DNA of 64,000 bases from JBCBKP01 sp038521625 (GCA_038521625.1 JBCBKP010000003.1:186001-250000), one strand, 5' to 3'. Numbered from the stretch's first letter, positions 52,032 through 60,583 are shown. The notes: generated from the letters alone by a model not told the origin. Made by a program: numbers and translations.

Positions 52032-55000
52032 CTAGCGGAAGTCCCGCGACTGGTCCGGCAGGTCGCGCTGGTCGTTCGCGAGGTCGCGCTCGTCGATCGC
52101 GCGGATCCGGCGCGCCATCACGTGCACGACACGCCCTTGTCGCTCGACGCGTCCGTCGATGATCAGCATGCGCCCGCCTCGGGCCGCCGGCCGGTCTCGC
52201 TCGTACACCCTGGCGGGCACGATCAGGTTCGCGATCCCGCTCTCGTCCTCGATGGTGATGAAGGTCACGCCCTTGGCGGTCCCCGGGCGCTGCCGCATCA
52301 GCACCACGCCCGCGACGGTCACCGGTCTGGCGTGGGGCCACGCCGATCCGTCCGCCAGTTCGCCGCATGGCGTCGCGCCGATCCGCTCCAGCCCGTCGCG
52401 CACGAACGCGACGGGGTGGTTCCGCAGGCTCAGCCCGGTTGTCTGGTAGTCCCGGACCACCTGGCGCTGCTCGCCGATCGCCGGCAGTGCTGGCGGCGGC
52501 GCCTCGTCGTCCGGCGCGTGTTCGAAGAGCGGGAGGCGCTCGTCGCGCAGCGCCCGGATCTGCCAGAGCGCCTCGCGGCGCCCGAGCCCCATCGAGCCGA
52601 ACGCGTCGGCGGAGGCCAGGGCCTTCAGCGCCCGCACGGGCACGCCGCTGGCGCGACGCAGACCGGCCACCGTCTTGAACGGGCCCGCCCTCGCGACGGC
52701 GTCCTCGATCGCCTGGGCCGGGTCCTCGCCGAGCCCTTTCACAAGTCGCATGCCCAAACGGATCGCCGGACCGCCCGCCCCGTAGCTCTTTCGCCCCTCC
52801 AATCCCTCGCCCCTCTGCCTCTCTGACTCTTCGCCTCTCTCTTCAAGCCTGCAATCCCACCCGCTGCGGTTCACGTCGATCGGCCGGACGTCCACGCCGT
52901 GGTCGCGGGCGTCACGCACGATCTGCGCCGCCGCGTAGAACCCCATCGGCTGGCTGTTGATCAGGGCCGCCGCGAACGCCGCCGGCTCGTGCCGCTTGAG
53001 CCACGCGGAGATGTAGACGATCAGTGCGAAGCTCGCGGCGTGGCTCTCCGGGAAGCCGTACTGCCCAAAGCCTTTGAGCTGCTCGAACACGCGCAGCGCA
53101 AAGTCCTTGTCGTACCCGTTCTTGAGCATGCCTTCGACGACCCGCCGCCCGTAGTAGACCATCTGGTTGCCGCGTCGCTTCCACGCAGCCATCGAGCGGC
53201 GCAGCTTGTCGGCCTCGCCGGGCGTGAAGCCCGCCGCGACGACGGCGAGCTTCATCGCCTGCTCCTGGAACAGCGGCACGCCGAGCGTCTTGCCGAGCAC
53301 GCCCTCGACCTCGGGGCTCGGGAAGCTGACCGGCTCCTCGCCGTTGCGCCGTTTCAGGTAGGGGTGCACCATGTTGCCCTGGATCGGCCCCGGGCGCACG
53401 ATCGCCACCTCGATGACCAGGTCGTAGTAGCAGCGGGGTTTGAGCCTCGGGAGCATCTGCATCTGCGCCCGGCTTTCGATCTGGAAGACGCCGACGGTGT
53501 CGGCATCGCAGATCATGTCGTAGACAGAGGTGTCATTGGTTTGGGCGATCTGGGCGAAGTGTTCGAAGATATGTGCGTCACGTCGTAACTCCAAGCACTT
53601 CCTGATACATGTCAGCATCCCGAGGCCCAGGCAGTCGACCTTGAGCATCCCGACGGCGTCGATGTCGTCCTTGTCCCACTCGATCACGGTCCGGTCCGCC
53701 ATCGCCGCGTTCTCGATCGGCACCAGCTCCTCGAGCGGGTCGTCGGATATCACGAAGCCACCGACGTGCTGGCTCAGGTGGCGTGGGAAGCCGATCAGTT
53801 CGTTCGAGAGATCGACGCACAGGCGGAGCGTCGGGTCCGTCGGATCGAGGCCGAGCTCTTGCAGGTCGCGTTCTTCTGCCGCGCCGCCCGACCACCGGTT
53901 CATCGTCTTCGCGATGCGGTCCACCAGGTCGCCGCTGAGCCCGAGCGCCCTGCCGACCTCACGCACCGCCGAGCGGCCCCGGTACGTGATGACCTCCGCG
54001 GTCAGCGCGGCCCGGTTCCGTCCGAACCGCTGGTAGACATGCTGGATCACCTCCTCGCGCCGTTCGTGCTCGAAGTCGATGTCGATGTCCGGCGGCTCGT
54101 CGCGTTCCTCGCTGATGAAACGCTCGAAGAGCAGGTCCACGCGCGTCGGGTCGACCGCGGTGATCCCCAGGCAGTAGCACACCGCCGAGTTGGCCGCCGC
54201 GCCGCGCCCCTGGCAGAGGATGCCGCGCGACCGCGCGTAGGCCACGATGTCGTACACCGTCAGGAAGTACTTCGCGTACCTGAGCTTCTCGATCAGCGAT
54301 AGCTCGTGCTCGATCCGCTCGATCACCTCGTACGGCACGCTGGCGCCCGTGACGTCACGCGACAGCCCGGCCCCGCCCAACGCGTACAGGCTTCTGTCCT
54401 TCGTCGCTCCGTCACTCCCTCGCTCCGTCGCTTCTCCGTATCTCTCCGCCGCACCCCGGTACGCCAGCTCGCGCAGGTGCTGCACGTCGCTCTTGCCCTC
54501 GGGCACGACCTCGTCCGGGTAGCGGTACCGGAGCCCGTCCAGGCAGAACCGGGCGCGTTCCGCGATCTCGATCGACCGGGCCACCGCGCCGGGGCACGAC
54601 CCGAGCAGGCGCGCCATCTCGTCCGGCGATTTCAGGTGCCGTTCCGCGTGCGCCTCGAGACGCCGGCCGGCCTCCTCGACCGTCGTACCTTCGCGGATGC
54701 ACGTCAGGACGTCCTGCAACGCGCGCCGGCCCGGATCGTGATAGAGCACGTCGTTCACCGCGACCAGGGGCACGCGGACCCGCTTCGAGAGCGCTCGCAG
54801 CGCGGTGAGCTCGCCCTCGTCGTCCGGCCCGAACCGGCGTCGCGCCGCGATCGACAGCCGGTCCCCGAACGCCTCGCGCAGCGTGCCGAGGTGCTCCGTC
54901 GCTCCGTCGCTCCGTCGCCTGTTCGCTTCTGAGATCACCACCCCCAGCAGCCCCCTCGCGCTGCTCAGCAGGTCTTCGAGGAACAGCTCGCAGTCGCCCT

Positions 55001-55391
55001 TCTCGGCGCGGCGTTTGCCGAGTGTGAGCAGCTTGCAGAGCCGCTTGTATCCGCCGAAGCCCTCCGGGTAGACCGCGATGTCCGGCGCATCGCGCAGCAC
55101 GAGCCGGCAGCCCACGATAAGGCGGATCCCGGCGCTCTTGGCCGCGACGTGCGCACGGACGATCCCCGACAGCGTGTTGCGGTCCGTGATCGCGACGGCC
55201 TCTATCCCGAGGGCGGCCGCCGTGTCGACCAACTCGTCCGGGTGGCTCGCGCCCCGCAGGAACGAGAAGTTGCTGACCGCGAGCAGCTCGGCGTACCGCG
55301 TCGCGCTCACGGCGCGCTGGCGGTCGCCGTCGGTCTCGCCCTCCATCTTCGATGGGTGCGGCCTCGCCTTGTCCATGGGCAGATCAGGCAT
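52032..55391 (-). CDS. dnaE2: Error-prone DNA polymerase DnaE2 (ImuC)
   Basis: 1119 residues. This C-family polymerase works in damage-induced mutagenesis with ImuA and ImuB. The PHP domain is N-terminal (YAELLAVSNFSFLRGASHPDEL). The polymerase active site is PPDIDIDFEHERRE (Asp435/437/439 region), with QGRGAAANSAVCY, GFPESHAASFALIVY and KGLGEDPAQAIEDA further on; an OB-fold follows. The gene carries three low-complexity insertions coded by pyrimidine-rich repeats: residues 158-168 (RRSDGATE), 318-335 (ATERGSDGATKDRS) and 848-873 (LEERGEESERQRGEGLEGR). All are in frame. Upstream imuB is 48 bp away. Confidence 0.95.
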   Translation of the reverse strand: MPDLPMDKARPHPSKMEGETDGDRQRAVSATRYAELLAVSNFSFLRGASHPDELVDTAAALGIEAVAITDRNTLSGIVRAHVAAKSAGIRLIVGCRLVLRDAPDIAVYPEGFGGYKRLCKLLTLGKRRAEKGDCELFLEDLLSSARGLLGVVISEANRRRSDGATEHLGTLREAFGDRLSIAARRRFGPDDEGELTALRALSKRVRVPLVAVNDVLYHDPGRRALQDVLTCIREGTTVEEAGRRLEAHAERHLKSPDEMARLLGSCPGAVARSIEIAERARFCLDGLRYRYPDEVVPEGKSDVQHLRELAYRGAAERYGEATERGSDGATKDRSLYALGGAGLSRDVTGASVPYEVIERIEHELSLIEKLRYAKYFLTVYDIVAYARSRGILCQGRGAAANSAVCYCLGITAVDPTRVDLLFERFISEERDEPPDIDIDFEHERREEVIQHVYQRFGRNRAALTAEVITYRGRSAVREVGRALGLSGDLVDRIAKTMNRWSGGAAEERDLQELGLDPTDPTLRLCVDLSNELIGFPRHLSQHVGGFVISDDPLEELVPIENAAMADRTVIEWDKDDIDAVGMLKVDCLGLGMLTCIRKCLELRRDAHIFEHFAQIAQTNDTSVYDMICDADTVGVFQIESRAQMQMLPRLKPRCYYDLVIEVAIVRPGPIQGNMVHPYLKRRNGEEPVSFPSPEVEGVLGKTLGVPLFQEQAMKLAVVAAGFTPGEADKLRRSMAAWKRRGNQMVYYGRRVVEGMLKNGYDKDFALRVFEQLKGFGQYGFPESHAASFALIVYISAWLKRHEPAAFAAALINSQPMGFYAAAQIVRDARDHGVDVRPIDVNRSGWDCRLEERGEESERQRGEGLEGRKSYGAGGPAIRLGMRLVKGLGEDPAQAIEDAVARAGPFKTVAGLRRASGVPVRALKALASADAFGSMGLGRREALWQIRALRDERLPLFEHAPDDEAPPPALPAIGEQRQVVRDYQTTGLSLRNHPVAFVRDGLERIGATPCGELADGSAWPHARPVTVAGVVLMRQRPGTAKGVTFITIEDESGIANLIVPARVYERDRPAARGGRMLIIDGRVERQGRVVHVMARRIRAIDERDLANDQRDLPDQSRDFR
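52786..52846. repeat. Pyrimidine-rich CTCGCCCCTC-type repeat inside dnaE2
   Basis: Plus strand shows CTCTTTCGCCCCTCC, CCTCGCCCCTCTGCCTC, CTTCGCCTCTCTC in a row, an irregular tandem of CNCTTCGCCTCT-like units. It codes for an Arg/Glu/Gly-rich stretch (residues 848-868) of DnaE2 that is absent from typical DnaE2. Confidence 0.6.
54401..54450. repeat. Degenerate CTCCGTCG octamer array inside dnaE2
   Basis: TCGTCGCTCCGTCACTCC then CTCGCTCCGTCGCTTCTCCG: about five copies of the 8-mer with one or two changes each. Codes residues ~315-331 of DnaE2 (EATERGSDGATK). Confidence 0.65.
54893..54916. repeat. Three perfect GCTCCGTC octamers inside dnaE2
   Basis: GCTCCGTC three times in tandem (24 bp, exactly eight codons, so the frame is kept). 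Codes the RRSDGATE segment at residues ~159-167. Confidence 0.85.
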
Positions 55392-55400
55392 CGGGCGTAT

Positions 55401-55440
55401 GTCTTCGTGCCTCGGCGCCTTCGCGCCTCTGTGCCTTCTT
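55401..55440. repeat. Pyrimidine-rich repeat between imuB and dnaE2
   Basis: GTCTTCGTGCCTCGGCGCC-TTCGCGCCTCTGTGCCTTCTT fills the gap between the dnaE2 ATG (55391) and the imuB stop (55440-55442). Same strand bias and units as the copies inside genes. Confidence 0.55.
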
Positions 55441-57347
55441 CATACCCACACCCCGTGCACGAACCAGCACGCGGTCTCGCGGTCTTTGCCTTCCAGCGAG
55501 CGGTAGATCCACAGCCAACGCCCGCGCTCGTCGCAGACGCGGTAATACGCGCGCTGCCGAAGCAGTCCGGCCGCGAGACGCTCGGGGTTCTTTGGATCTG
55601 GCTTGGCGTCCGTGTTGGAAGCGGTCTTGGAGCCGGTCCCGTGCCGCCAGCGCCACCACTCGCCGCCGATCTGCTCGGGCCCGGAGCCGGACACGATCGC
55701 CAGCGACTCACCACGCCACGTCACACGCACCGGCGGGTGGTCCGGCGCGAGCGCCATCACCTCGATCGGCTCGGGCCGCTCGAGCAGCAGCGGGGGGCGC
55801 GTGCCCAGGCCCGTGGGGCTCGGGTCTGCGGCGTTCGTCTTGCGTCTGTCGCGACGCGATGCCGGCTCGAAACGGAACGCGCGCTCCGGCACGTGCGAGT
55901 CCGCGGTCTCGGCCCGCAGCACACGCCGGTCTCCGAGGCGGGCGCCGAGCGTGTCGATCAGCTCGCCCGCCGCGCGACCGATCCGCTCGGGCGTTGCCCC
56001 GCGGTCACCATCGATCGATGACTGCTCGTGCGCGAGCCGCCCGGCACGATCGCAGGTGATGGCGATCCGCTCCAGGCCGTGGCCGAGGTGCAGGCGTTCG
56101 ATCTTGGGCTCGAGCAGACGGAGCAGGTGCTTGGCGTCCCGGCTCGGGCGGCTCAGGTGCAGCCGCTCGACGAGCAGCTCGGTCCGGCGCAGGTCCTCGC
56201 CGAGGCGTTCGAACTCCGCCGTCAGGTCGCGCACGCCCGACTCGCGCGACAGCATCTGGGCGCACAGATCTTCGAGCAGGATCCGCGCCGTGAGCGCGAT
56301 CGCCTCCGGCTTGGTCACGGGCCCGTCGAACCGGCGCTCCACGCGGACGGCCGGCTCGGTCCGCACGGGCTCGAACGTCTCGATCGCCTCGCCGAGCAGC
56401 TGATCGATGCGGAGCAGCGGCAGGCGGCCAAACCGCGAGCCCACCTGATCCCGCGAGAGCGCCGCGACATCGCCGATCGTGTCGAGCCCGAGTTCCTCGA
56501 GGCCTTCGAGGATCACCAGCGGCAGGCGCAGCGCCGCGACCGGCATTGCCATGGCGCATGCCCGCAGGTCGTACATCGCGTTCTCGGCGTTGGGCTCGAG
56601 GCCGATCGCGGTCAGCTTCGAACGCCCGAACCGCGCCGCGCCCCACGCGGCGCCCAGGGTCGGGGCCAGCCCGATGCGGCAGGTGAACCCCAGCCTTGAG
56701 ATCGCCCGGCCGAGCGAGCGGGCGAGCACGATTTCGCCGCGCACGCCCGGCATCGATCGGTCGCGGTACAGGCGGTCGCACCCGCTCACGTCGAGCATCA
56801 GGGCGTCCGGCGGGCGTCGATCGGTAACGCCCTGGTCGTCCGGGTCGTCCAGCCCGACGTGCGGCATCGGGTCCGGGTCGATCGCCACGCGTGGCGCGAA
56901 CGCGTGGGCCCAGTCGGCCAGACGGCGCAGCGCCCGCGCGTCGCGCTCGGGCGTGAACGGCTCGACCACCGGCGGTGTTTCGGGCGAGGCGATGATCGCC
57001 CGTGCGCTCGCCAGCGTCATCCCGGGTCGTGCGCCGCGCTCGACGGCGGTCCGGTCCGCTCTGGCCACCAACTGGTGGTTCGCATGCTCGATCACGAGCA
57101 GGCGGGGACGGCCTTTGCTGGGCGGGCCGCCATTGGTGTGGGCGTCGTTGCGGCCATCGGTGCCGTGCCCGGTCCGGGATTCGATCTTCGGTGTGGTCGC
57201 GGGCTCAGCCGACGCCGGCCGCACGCCCTGGGATCCGCCCGCGCGGGAGGTGTCCCGCCCCTCCCGGCGGACTGGCCGGTGAACCGCCCGACGAGCCGAC
57301 AGATCCGTTGCCCAGCACGGCAACCACACGGAGAGCACCGTTCGCAT
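55440..57347 (-). CDS. imuB: ImuB-like Y-family polymerase homologue
   Basis: 635 residues. ImuB is a catalytically inactive Y-family protein that links ImuA, DnaE2 and the beta clamp. RTVLSVWLPCWATDLSAR opens it; MLDVSGCDRLYRDR replaces the LDITGCxHLFGG block of ImuB proteins, and LGAAWGAARFG, LEELGLDTIGDVAALSRDQVGSRFG and LGEAIETFEPV complete the little-finger approach. The C-terminal part ends RAYYRVCDERGRWLWIYRSLE. An insertion of ~50 residues (33-80) follows LSARRAV. ATG 57347 lies inside imuA, giving a 143-bp overlap. ATG 57347 is preferred because RTVLSVWLP is the usual N-terminus. Confidence 0.9.
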   Translation of the reverse strand: MRTVLSVWLPCWATDLSARRAVHRPVRREGRDTSRAGGSQGVRPASAEPATTPKIESRTGHGTDGRNDAHTNGGPPSKGRPRLLVIEHANHQLVARADRTAVERGARPGMTLASARAIIASPETPPVVEPFTPERDARALRRLADWAHAFAPRVAIDPDPMPHVGLDDPDDQGVTDRRPPDALMLDVSGCDRLYRDRSMPGVRGEIVLARSLGRAISRLGFTCRIGLAPTLGAAWGAARFGRSKLTAIGLEPNAENAMYDLRACAMAMPVAALRLPLVILEGLEELGLDTIGDVAALSRDQVGSRFGRLPLLRIDQLLGEAIETFEPVRTEPAVRVERRFDGPVTKPEAIALTARILLEDLCAQMLSRESGVRDLTAEFERLGEDLRRTELLVERLHLSRPSRDAKHLLRLLEPKIERLHLGHGLERIAITCDRAGRLAHEQSSIDGDRGATPERIGRAAGELIDTLGARLGDRRVLRAETADSHVPERAFRFEPASRRDRRKTNAADPSPTGLGTRPPLLLERPEPIEVMALAPDHPPVRVTWRGESLAIVSGSGPEQIGGEWWRWRHGTGSKTASNTDAKPDPKNPERLAAGLLRQRAYYRVCDERGRWLWIYRSLEGKDRETACWFVHGVWV

Positions 57348-58314
57348 CGCGCTTGCCCACCACACCCGCCCGCGGCACCACGCCGCGGTGCGGGCCGCCG
57401 AGACCCTGGTTTGTCCGCTCAGGTTCTGCCCGCTCAGGTTCCGCCTGTTCTGGCTCCGCCTGTCCCAACTCGATGAGCCAAGGACCGGGCGGGACGCCGA
57501 CGCCGCGCGCACGCAGCAGCTCCAGCCGCCAACGCGGCGCGGCGGGCGTCCCCCCTCTCTCTTCGCTCATCAGTGCCGCCATCCCCTCCGGCGCAGCGGG
57601 CTCGATCAGCCATCGTGTCATCGCCGTGCTCGGCGCCCGCCGCTCTCGCGGCCCGCGCGCGAGCAGCACCAGCGAACCGCCCGCTTCCGCGGCGAGCTGT
57701 AAGCGCCGGCTGCCCGCCATATCCAGGCCGGTCCCGTCGGCGATCACCGCGCGGACGGCCCGGCTGCGCGCCGCGTGATCGATCGCCCACAGTCGGTCCG
57801 CGTCGTCCGCCGGGTCGAGCAGCAGCGAACGCCCCAGGAGCTCCGCTCGGTCCTCCAGCGCGATCGGGCAGGGCCACACACGGCGGCCGACCCAGATGAC
57901 CAGGCGGCCGGTCTCGGGCTCCTTCTCGTCCGGCACGCTCGCCATGGTGTTCGCTAGGTGCGTCAGCAGCGTGAGCGGCGCCCACCACGGCCCCGACCTG
58001 GTTTCACCGAAGGCGTTGCGGCCCTGCACGAACTCGTGCACCGCGCCGAGCGCGAGCCCGCCGCCCGGCAGCACGTGATCGATCGAACGGATTCCCATCG
58101 CTGGGTCCATCGCTGGGCCCATCGAAGGCCCCGCCGACAGGCCCATCGAAAGGGCGGCCGGTGTGCCGTGGCGTGGCGCCCGTGCCGAGCGGTCGCCGTG
58201 ACGCCAGACCGACCGCTCATCCAGCAGCCGACGCAGCGCGGGGCTGTCCACATCCGGACGGCGTCCGGTGGGGTGTGGGGGATCCGTGATTCGAAAGGTG
58301 ATTGGTTGAATCAT
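57205..58314 (-). CDS. imuA: ImuA-like protein
   Basis: 369 residues. ImuA is the RecA-fold partner in the ImuABC mutasome. MGIRSIDHVLPGGGLALGAVHEFVQ replaces the Walker-A-side motif (ID-x-x-LPGGGLxxGxxHE), and WVGRRVWPCPIAL, RLWAIDHAARSRAVRAVIADG and RRLQLAAEAGGSLVLLARG are typical. Two in-frame minisatellites lengthen it: SMGLSAGPSMGPAMDPAMG (~56-74) and QAEPEQAEPERAEPERT (~285-302). The last ~110 residues after the second repeat are low complexity and overlap imuB for 143 bp. No Shine-Dalgarno precedes ATG 58314; the promoter candidate lies so close that the mRNA may be nearly leaderless. Confidence 0.85.
   Translation of the reverse strand: MIQPITFRITDPPHPTGRRPDVDSPALRRLLDERSVWRHGDRSARAPRHGTPAALSMGLSAGPSMGPAMDPAMGIRSIDHVLPGGGLALGAVHEFVQGRNAFGETRSGPWWAPLTLLTHLANTMASVPDEKEPETGRLVIWVGRRVWPCPIALEDRAELLGRSLLLDPADDADRLWAIDHAARSRAVRAVIADGTGLDMAGSRRLQLAAEAGGSLVLLARGPRERRAPSTAMTRWLIEPAAPEGMAALMSEERGGTPAAPRWRLELLRARGVGVPPGPWLIELGQAEPEQAEPERAEPERTNQGLGGPHRGVVPRAGVVGKRDANGALRVVAVLGNGSVGSSGGSPASPPGGAGHLPRGRIPGRAAGVG
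57415..57459. repeat. 15-bp minisatellite in imuA
   Basis: Three units of CCGCTCAGGTTCTGC-like sequence (57415-57429, 57430-57444, 57445-57459), with one to three changes. Period 15 keeps the frame and codes QAEPE-type pentapeptides. Confidence 0.8.
58094..58153. repeat. 12-bp minisatellite in imuA
   Basis: Five units of CCCATCGCTGGG-like sequence in tandem, period 12, coding the Pro/Ser-Met/Ala-Gly/Asp tetrapeptides near the ImuA N-terminus. Confidence 0.75.
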
Positions 58315-58324
58315 GGTTTTTGAT

Positions 58325-58352
58325 AGGGTATTGGATCGTGTTCACGGGTCAA
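58325..58352 (-). promoter_or_regulatory. Promoter candidate for imuA-imuB-dnaE2
   Basis: Minus strand TTGACC (58352-58347), 16 bp, TACCCT (58330-58325). The start would fall ~4 nt before ATG 58314. Confidence 0.4.
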
Positions 58353-58354
58353 GG

Positions 58355-58366
58355 TCTTGGCCAAGA
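58355..58366. promoter_or_regulatory. 12-bp palindrome upstream of imuA
   Basis: TCTTGGCCAAGA, perfect, just beyond the proposed -35. Since ImuABC cassettes are usually under LexA-type control, it is a candidate damage-response operator; its sequence matches no LexA box I know. Confidence 0.35.
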
Positions 58367-58476
58367 ATTCGTTCGGTATTTCGGTTTTTGAAAGGATGCT
58401 AGAAGTGCCCTTTGTGCCCAGAATGAGTGAGTGATCGAGGAGCACAGATCGCGCTGGGCGCTTGTCAGCACAGGAG

Positions 58477-58485
58477 TTATCCACA
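58477..58485 (+). promoter_or_regulatory. DnaA box, consensus TTATCCACA
   Basis: Exact 9-mer in the 392-bp gap 58315-58706, which holds no supported gene and is AT-richer than its surroundings at 58290-58400. A -10-like TATACA (58496-58501) sits just after it. Confidence 0.5.
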
Positions 58486-58639
58486 TCCCGTCCGCTATAC
58501 AGACCCCGTCACATGCCCCCCGTGAATTCATGGGACCCGTGGGATCACGCGCGTGAGAACCGCGATCTGGCGCGACGACGCGGGGATCTCAGGCCAAATC
58601 CCGACCGATGCATTCGTTGGGATCGCGGGGGGCTCAGAG

Positions 58640-58648
58640 TTTTCCACA
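58640..58648 (+). promoter_or_regulatory. DnaA box, TTTTCCACA
   Basis: Matches TTWTNCACA, same orientation as the box at 58477, 163 bp downstream and ~60 bp before the glycosyltransferase start. Confidence 0.45.
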
Positions 58649-58706
58649 CGCCTTGCACACTTCCGCCGGGTTTGACCCGCCCGTCTGGGTGCGGTGTGTA
58701 TTGGGT

Positions 58707-59822
58707 GTGCGCGTCCTCCATATCTGCGACCGGATGTTCGCCGTCCGCGAGACGGAAATGCTCAGCCGGCTCCGCATCGGCATGGCCGACGAGGGCGTCC
58801 GCCTGGCCCTGTTCCTGCCCGATTCGGTCCTCGAGCGGACCGAGGACGTCCTGACCGGTCAGGTGATCGCCTACCCGACGGGCGGCACGCTGCTCGGACG
58901 GAAGCTCCGCACGCGGCGGATGGCCGAGGCCGCCGAGGCGGCGCTCGGCGGGGAGGCCCCGGACATCATCCACGCGTTCGGCGGGGCGTCCTGGGGCGTG
59001 GCGGAGTCGCTGGCCGAGCGGGTCGGGGCGCGGCTCGTGCTCGAGGCGTGGCGTGTCCGCCTGGGCCCGCGTGTGCGGATGCTCCGCCACTGGCAGAAGC
59101 ACGCGCGGTCGGAGCGCGGCGGGCCGGTGCTCGCGGCGCCGTGGCGTTCGATCGATCGGGAGCTGCGTCGCGAGATCTCGGGCGCGTCGGTGCGGTACGT
59201 GCCGTGGGGGGTGCACCCGAAGCCGGCGCGGAAGCCTCGCCGAGAGGACGGCCCGCTTGGGATCGTGCTGATGGGCGGCAGGCGGGCGTCGCGCGACGCC
59301 GAGTCGGCGGCGCGGGCCACGCTGGAGCTGGCGCGGGACCGAGACGACGTGCTGCTGTTCGCCGACGCGGAAACGGCGGCGGCGGTGCGGCTGTGGAAGC
59401 TCGCGAACGAGCTCGGCGTGCGGGACCGGGTCTCCGTGGCCGAGGACCTGGAGGTCGATCGCCGGCTGGTGACGCGGATGGACGCGCTCGTCTACGCGGG
59501 CCGGCCTGGCGAGGCGCGGACGCTGCTGCTCGACGCGATGGCGGCGGGGCTGACCGTGCTGGCGCAGCAGGACGAGAACAACGAGTCGCTGCGCGACGGC
59601 GAGACGGCGATCATCGTGGGCGACGCGAACGGCCAGACGTGGGACGCGGCGCTCGCGCGGGCGATGGACGAGGAGGGGCTGGGCGAGCGGCTCGGCGCAT
59701 CATCGGCCCGCTGGGTGGCGACCGAGCGTCGGGCGAGCTCGCAGGTCGCGGCGTTGCTGGACGCGTACGAGTCGGCGGTGACGCCGAGCCCCGGGCCCGC
59801 CGCGGCGGTGACCACGGGCTGA
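58707..59822 (+). CDS. Glycosyltransferase (GT4-like)
   Basis: 371 residues from GTG 58707 (VRVLHICDRMFAVRETE). Upstream in-frame ATG 58608 and GTG 58689 add residues without a family look, so the start is uncertain and no clear ribosome site helps. The two-domain GT-B plan is visible: an N-terminal PDIIHAFGGASWGVAESLAERVGARLVLEAW and a C-terminal PLGIVLMGGRRASRD...DRVSVAEDL, with VYAGRPGEARTLLLDAMAAGLTVLAQ standing at the nucleotide-sugar site where GT4 enzymes have E-x7-E (here partly changed: EARTLLLDAMA). It probably transfers a sugar to a surface glycan or lipid; substrate unknown. Confidence 0.82.
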   Translation: MRVLHICDRMFAVRETEMLSRLRIGMADEGVRLALFLPDSVLERTEDVLTGQVIAYPTGGTLLGRKLRTRRMAEAAEAALGGEAPDIIHAFGGASWGVAESLAERVGARLVLEAWRVRLGPRVRMLRHWQKHARSERGGPVLAAPWRSIDRELRREISGASVRYVPWGVHPKPARKPRREDGPLGIVLMGGRRASRDAESAARATLELARDRDDVLLFADAETAAAVRLWKLANELGVRDRVSVAEDLEVDRRLVTRMDALVYAGRPGEARTLLLDAMAAGLTVLAQQDENNESLRDGETAIIVGDANGQTWDAALARAMDEEGLGERLGASSARWVATERRASSQVAALLDAYESAVTPSPGPAAAVTTG

Positions 59823-59938
59823 CGGCCCTCCGCTCTCAGGGCGGGCTGGGCCGGTCCGAGAATCTGGATTCGCGGGCAAGTTCGCTGGCTCGGCTGGATT
59901 GGGTTGATGTCGTGGCCGGGGCGTGGCATTGGTCTTGT

Positions 59939-60583
59939 ATGAACATCTCAAGATCAGACATGGCCCGCGGCGTCGTCTCGCTGGCGGTCGCGGCGTTCTC
60001 GGGCCTCGCGTTCGGCCAGGGCGAGCGTGTGCCGCAGGTGTACCGGTCGAGCGATGCGCACGATCGCACGGTGGTCCGCGATCGCCCGCTGCTGGTGCTG
60101 CCGCCGCGGAGCCAGCCGGAGTGGCTGGTGACGCGGGCGCCCAAGCGCGAGGGGAACGGGCGCGTCTGGGCGTCGCAGACGATCGTCGGCGGCGCGAGCG
60201 GGGCCGACCTGGCGCGTTGGGATCAGCGGGAACGATCGGAGTTCGGGGCCGCGCGCGAAGAGGAAGGTCGCGTTGTCGTCTACTTCACGTACGAGCCGGT
60301 GGTGGTCTCGCCCTGGGCGGACCTGACCGGGACCGCGCACGGCGGGCTGGGTCGTGACACGCTGGCGACGGCGCAGCAGCTCTGGTTGCGCGAGCAGGGG
60401 TTCACGGGCGGCGTGCGCCGGTTCGTGAGGCCCGCGGGCGCCGGCCCCGCGATCGGGCGGGCCGACGACGGTGCTCGTCCGGTCAGGCGCGAGATCGAGC
60501 CGTCGGTGATCATCTGGCCTCGCGGCGGCGAGCGTCCGGTGCGCGAGAACCGGGGGCCGGTCGCCGTTCAGCGTCGACAATAA
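59939..60583 (+). CDS. Small secreted protein of unknown function
   Basis: 214 residues. ATG 59939 opens a signal peptide (ARGVVSLAVAAFSGLAFGQ); Met8 is an alternative start. The mature part is Arg/Gly/Pro-rich with three more ordered stretches (RPLLVLPPRSQPEWLVTRAP, VVVYFTYEPVVVSPWADL, EPSVIIWPRGGERPV). No family recognised. A hairpin at 60587-60625 begins 3 bp after the stop codon. Confidence 0.72.
   Translation: MNISRSDMARGVVSLAVAAFSGLAFGQGERVPQVYRSSDAHDRTVVRDRPLLVLPPRSQPEWLVTRAPKREGNGRVWASQTIVGGASGADLARWDQRERSEFGAAREEEGRVVVYFTYEPVVVSPWADLTGTAHGGLGRDTLATAQQLWLREQGFTGGVRRFVRPAGAGPAIGRADDGARPVRREIEPSVIIWPRGGERPVRENRGPVAVQRRQ

Noticed and set aside
58513..58854. Small open frame after the DnaA box (MPPVNSWDPWDHAR...)
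   Set aside because: Runs out of frame into the glycosyltransferase with no ribosome site or domain.
59924..59938. Sigma54-like TGGCAT-N5-TTGT
   Set aside because: Abuts the ATG, so transcription would start inside the gene, and the -12 GC is TG. Likely chance.
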